Assembly: GCA_037447655.1 (NCBI GenBank)
Contig: JBBHKE010001060.1
Coordinates: 37,123-101,122 of the forward strand
Reading direction: 5' to 3'
DNA length: 64,000 nucleotides
Source: Zygnema cylindricum
Lineage: Eukaryota > Streptophyta > Zygnematophyceae > Zygnematales > Zygnemataceae
Of the stretch, positions 59,550 to 64,000 are shown one piece after another. The first letter of the stretch is position 1. The number at the start of each line of letters is the position of its first letter. Under the pieces are notes generated by a model. The model did no database searches and was not told the origin of the DNA. It worked only from the letters and a program-made list of their open reading frames with translations. The position numbers and the translations under genes are program-made.

Positions 59550-62500
59550 ATGGCTCCAAAGCTTCAAATTCGAGTTATTGAAGCTCGTAATCTCGCCGCT
59601 AAGGATTCCAATGGCTTATCGGATCCTTTCGTCCGTATTCAACTCGGAAAATCGACTGCGAAAACCTCCACCATATACAAGAATCTCAACCCCGTTTGGA
59701 ATGACGAATTTATTCTGAGGGTGGAGGACGAAGTCAACGACACGGTAGAAATAGTCGTCTGGGATGAAGATTTTTTTCACACAGCCGATTTTTTGGGACA
59801 AATATTGATTTCGGTTAAAGAAGTAACGGAGGCGGAGTCGCAAACCATTCACCCTACATGGTATCCGCTTCAAAAGAAGAACCCAAAGTCGAAAATGCGA
59901 GTGAGCGGTGAGTTAAAAACCTTGTCTTTCATCCTTACCTTCTTTCTTTTGTTCCTGCCTCCTTTTCTTTTGTCCTTACCTCCCTTACTTTGTCTTACCT
60001 CCTTATTTTTTTGTCCTAACTTCCTTTTCTATTGTCATCTCTGTCTCTCGTCCTTTTTTTCATGTTGATCAAATAATAATGTCACATGCTCTTCTCTAAA
60101 AGGTTGGCTTTCTTTTGTAATGTAATCCTGTCTTGCCTTTTTTATTATTATTATTACTTCTCTGTCTCTCCTTCTTCTTTCCTTAATCCATATTGTTTGA
60201 ACGGGGCTGTAATTTGCGTTTCGACAATTTTTCTTTGGCTTCTGTTGGAATGCTGGTTCTATAATGGACTGGAGCTTACATATTATGATTGGTTATGGAC
60301 ATTGTAAAAATAAAAAAATAAAAAAAGGGTTTTTCAATGCATGTTTCTGAGTGACAACCAACGACCCTGTGATGATAAATTTGATGATAATAGTTTGTCA
60401 ATATTCGACTAATTTATTGGCCATCGTTATGTTTTCTGTTCTTTTTTTGTCTTTTTTGTTCAGGGGAAATTTTGGTGGGCTTGTCCCTCTGGGGCCAAGA
60501 CGATTCCATTTCTCGACGACCGAGTAATGCTGCCCCTCTCTCTGAGCTTCTCCCTTCCTCACTGACTCAGAGTAATCGGAGCAATAGCAATGGAAGCCCT
60601 GAGTGTTCGTCGGATTCAAGCTCCTTTTCTACCGATACCGAGTCTACACATGGCACATTAAGATCAGTAAAATCGACCATTCAAAATCGTCCATTGGGAT
60701 TCCAAATCGTTTGTTCCGATTATTCCTTCAAAGGTACCTCCTATCCTTCCCATCCCTCCTCATCATAATCTACCCCCCTTCCCTCCCTCCCTCCTTCCCC
60801 CCCCTCCCCCTCCCCGCCCACCCACGCCTCCTTTCGCTCTCTCGCTCTCTCTCGCTCTCTCTTTCTCTAGGTGCCTTCACTTCTTCCATTTCCGGGCAGG
60901 TCAGCAAGCACATCCTCCTCCCCTCCAAAGAAAAACGTGACAGAAAAATGGGATAACAACAACAACAAGAACGTGACGCATGTCGAGGGATCGGAATCAT
61001 CTGACTGTAAAGAAAATGGGAATTCTCCTCCCGAGATTCCTGCCTCCTGGTTTGACGAAGACCACAGTTGTGTACCGAGTAAAGGAGACTTACCACCGCC
61101 GTATCCCGGAGGGACAGTTGTCGATCATCTATTTGGGTGTTCAGCTAAAGAGCTTAACGCGCTTATTTTTAAACCTGACTCGGAGTTTTGGACTGAATGG
61201 ACCTCAGGTGAGGGATACACTGGAAGAGAAGGTCAGAGTGTATATTGGCTTTACATGCTTTTCACTTGTTTTTGATGGTTTTGGAGGGTTTATTAGGTTT
61301 TTTTAGGGAGCTTCCTGTCACGCTGTCGTGAGTTATAACATTAGAGTCACAATTGGATGATGACCAGCAAGTTTATTCTGAGTTTTTTTGTTTTTTTTCC
61401 TTGACTTGTGAATGAGTTCTTGGTTGTCTCGTCAAACTTTGGGCTTGCAAAATGTGAAATTCCGGCACAATTTTTGTTAAAATGATACAAGATGAATGAT
61501 CGTGAATTATATACAATGAATGCAAAGGGGTTCTAACCAAAATTGTTTTTTGACTGTATTAATAGATTTTATCTATTGGCATTGTTGTGGTGAATTTTGA
61601 ATGCTCTTCTGTATTCTAGCATGATGGGTGGAAATCTCCAATTGAGTTGTGCAAAAGCATCTGATTCTGTTAAAAACGTTAGAAATTGAGTTTTTCTTTT
61701 TAACACATTGATCTTCGAGAAGAAGCAGTAGGAAAAGAAGAAGAAGAAGACCATTTCTTGTGGGTTTTTGATTTGTCTCGTAACGAAAATCGACTCCACT
61801 ATGCACAGTTGTGGCGGTTGTGTTAATTTGCCTTCTATCATAGTCAACTGAAACTTTTCAAAAGTACAATCTGCTCCTTAACACACTTTAACAAAGTCCC
61901 CAAAACATTCTCTTCCTCTCTTACTTTTCCACTTTCTCTTCGACATCATATCTCTGGCTGTGTCCTTTCTCTTCCCTTCTTCCTTGTCTGTTAAGGAACG
62001 AATTCTGAAAGGAAACTAGACGCCCTCAACATTGGTCCGTGGAAAAAGGAGGAGGAGAATGGAGCTCTAATACAACGAGTTATGACCTACATGACTCCTC
62101 CTAGTTCTATAGTGAAGTCTGTTTTGGCGACAGAGACATACACTTATGTTAGGGCAGACTCAGGTGGATACGTGGTTGAAGTAAGCGTTTCGACTCCCGA
62201 TGTGCCTTACGGAAATACATTTCTCACCCAACTTCAATATTGTATCGTCCCTAATGGTGGTAAGTTCTGTCAAATCATGTATGTTGGGATTGTTTGTGTT
62301 TTGATATTGGTCCAGGTGTGAATGGGGGAAGGTTTTGCTAGAGGCTGAGATGTTATTACCAGAAATCGATGTCATCGATGTTATCGATGGTTGGTAAAGA
62401 TTATGTCTTTGGTCGACCTGTTCAAACTCAACACTGATTGGTGATCGTTTGTAGCAGCTAAAAGCTCTACTATTCTATTGAACACTACTGTTTCCAAGGT

Positions 62501-64000
62501 AGTTTATTGTCCTTTTCTGTGTGTTTTTGATGGTGAATTATTTACATTGTTGAGTTAGTGGAGGATGCATCTATCTGGGAGTGGTTTGTATTGGGAGTAG
62601 ATTAGCAATGGTAATACAGTTACAAAGAACTTTCTTGTAGTCTTTTTACACTAGAGATATTTACTGGACACAAATGAATGTGCAATTCAACCCTGGATGG
62701 AAGAATATAGAAAAGGACAGTTACTGCACACACTTGAACAATGTGCATACATTACAAAGTCAGTCCACACAATGAGGTGTGAACAATTGATGAATAAACA
62801 TCTGATCTGGACATAAATGAAAGTAGCAAATATTAGTTCTCGTCCCTTTTCTCAGGTGTGAGGCCGAGGTTGCGGATTCCTTATTGTGCCGTGCTGTAGA
62901 GCAAGGCACTTAAAACAGGAGTAACTGGTTTTGAGTGCAGTAGAACTACTCCAAATTTACTATTTTCGGTGAACCGTACAGTACCGTAAATTACTTGTCA
63001 ACCGTAATTTGTACTGTTAGTGGATTACTACACGCTTGTAGTAGAGAAAAGCGTGCCTATAAGACAACCAACAGTTTTAAAACTGATAAGAAACTCATTG
63101 TGCAATGCCATTCTCTTGGCTTCGGATTTGCAGAAAATGCGTCACGTCTTGTCATCTCCTGGTCCGCTAAATTCCTACATTCCACTATGATGAAAGGCAT
63201 GATTGAAAATGGTATGAGAAATGGAATCAGAGACACCTATAAGCTCTTCTCGCAGGTGGGTGATCTAACTGTTTCCACGTCCCAGGCTTTCTGTTTAGCC
63301 TTTTTTTATTATTTGCAACTCGTTTCCATAATCTGGTTGCTATTTCCTTTTTGGCTTAATATTCTGGTCACCGCGACCGGCCTGGAGTGTAGTTTTTGAA
63401 GATGTCTGTTTAATGCTTTTTTTGGGAAATTTAAGGTTTCTCTTTCATAGAAAACTTGAGTTCAAAGTAGGCACACGTTATTTGGAAATGTGAGACATTG
63501 TCTGTACTTGCCTTGTGCTTCTGCATACGCGTTTGCTTAAAAAATCCATACTAATTACAGTGAGCTGTGCCCTCTAATCTTTTGTATTACAGCAGTCAAT
63601 CCTATTTGACCGCAAGTATTTTAAATTTACATATGTTCTCCTGTTTTGTTGAACAGATGATTATTGAATTTGCCCCAAGCTATTCGAAGAAAGACGTGGA
63701 GGAGAAACCTGTAGAAACAGAAGAAAAAAAAGAAGCTCCAAATATCTTCATGCAGGCTTTCCAGTATCTGGATTATGGGGCGTTTGGCCTCACTCTTCTA
63801 TTTCTTGTCCTTTTGCCCGTTCAATTTAGGAAAAGTTCCCCGCAATCGAGGTTAATTGGACTTGAATTTTGGGGAATCGATTTACCAGATTCCTACCTTG
63901 AGTTATTCATTTCTGCAATTATTGTTATTTGTGCTGAAAGAACATTGCAACGGTTATGTCATTTTATTGCTGCAAATTTGCTAAACAGTGAGTTCAAAAT
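59550..64000 (+). CDS. C2 / VASt / membrane-anchor protein, At1g03370-like (5' part)
   Basis: The N-terminal half of a plant C2-and-GRAM-domain protein, running off the right edge. Exons are 59,550-59,907, 60,464-60,666 (or to 60,733), 60,871-61,207, 61,996-62,259, 63,134-63,255 and 63,657-63,987, the last with a donor A|GTGAGT. Residues about 4-120 are a C2 domain with the calcium-loop aspartates (LSDPFVRIQLG, NLNPVWNDEF, WDEDFF). A Ser-rich linker follows. A VASt domain, named for lipid-binding StART-like proteins, follows (GTVVDHLFGCSAKELNALIF, NIGPWKKE, VSTPDVPYGNTFLTQLQY, FLHSTMMKGMIENGMRNGIR). Then come two hydrophobic segments (GLTLLFLVLLPVQF; LFISAIIVICA) with a LEFWGIDLPDSY motif between. 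In full-length relatives a second C2, a GRAM and another VASt domain follow. The exon 2 donor is uncertain: only 60,666 keeps frame with exon 3. The start is the first ATG before the C2 fold. Confidence 0.9.

Overview
The window looks like nuclear DNA from a streptophyte, either a charophyte-type alga or an early-diverging plant. It carries interrupted genes with GT-AG introns, T- and CT-rich introns, plant-type gene families (EB1, NECAP, ZW10 and a C2/VASt/GRAM-type protein) and a very heavy load of transposon remnants. The species cannot be fixed from the sequence. All recognised host genes are on the + strand.

Layout. Positions 1-13,879 hold no host gene. This is a stack of transposons nested four deep. 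A long-TIR DNA element (about 2,094-10,570) carries a PIF/Harbinger-like MITE (2,471-3,233). A decayed Ty1/copia retrotransposon (3,234-10,062) sits in that MITE, and a complete solo LTR with a 5-bp target duplication (7,473-8,375) sits in the copia pol. A hAT-like MITE with an 8-bp duplication follows. A NECAP-family endocytic gene lies at 13,880-15,998, then an 18-bp minisatellite. An eight-exon EB1 microtubule plus-end gene lies at 20,552-25,718. Its last three exons and 3' flank are duplicated in tandem (29,496-31,270, flank to about 35,960). That copy was later split by an RLE-type non-LTR retrotransposon (32,390-34,178) and a foldback element (34,688-35,806). A fifteen-exon ZW10 gene occupies 37,736-47,666. 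After another transposon-rich stretch (48,000-52,500) comes a small single-exon gene of unknown function (52,801-53,253), more MITEs, and the 5' half of a C2/VASt/membrane-anchor gene of the At1g03370 type, from 59,550 to beyond the right end.

The host genes do not form a pathway cluster. NECAP (clathrin coat), ZW10 (ER-Golgi tethering and kinetochore), EB1 (microtubule plus ends) and the C2/VASt protein (membrane contact or lipid binding) are all core eukaryotic cell-biology genes, separated by unrelated repeat-rich DNA.

Most notable are four things. The duplicated EB1 tail exons stay nearly identical (about 5 differences in 449 bases, 4 of them silent) while the introns between them have drifted several-fold more. 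The copia element has a primer-binding site matching the anticodon region of initiator tRNA-Met rather than a tRNA 3' end. The LTRs of that family carry an antisense tRNA-like segment. Decayed exon copies are visible inside introns of both EB1 and ZW10. Identity estimates were made by eye.
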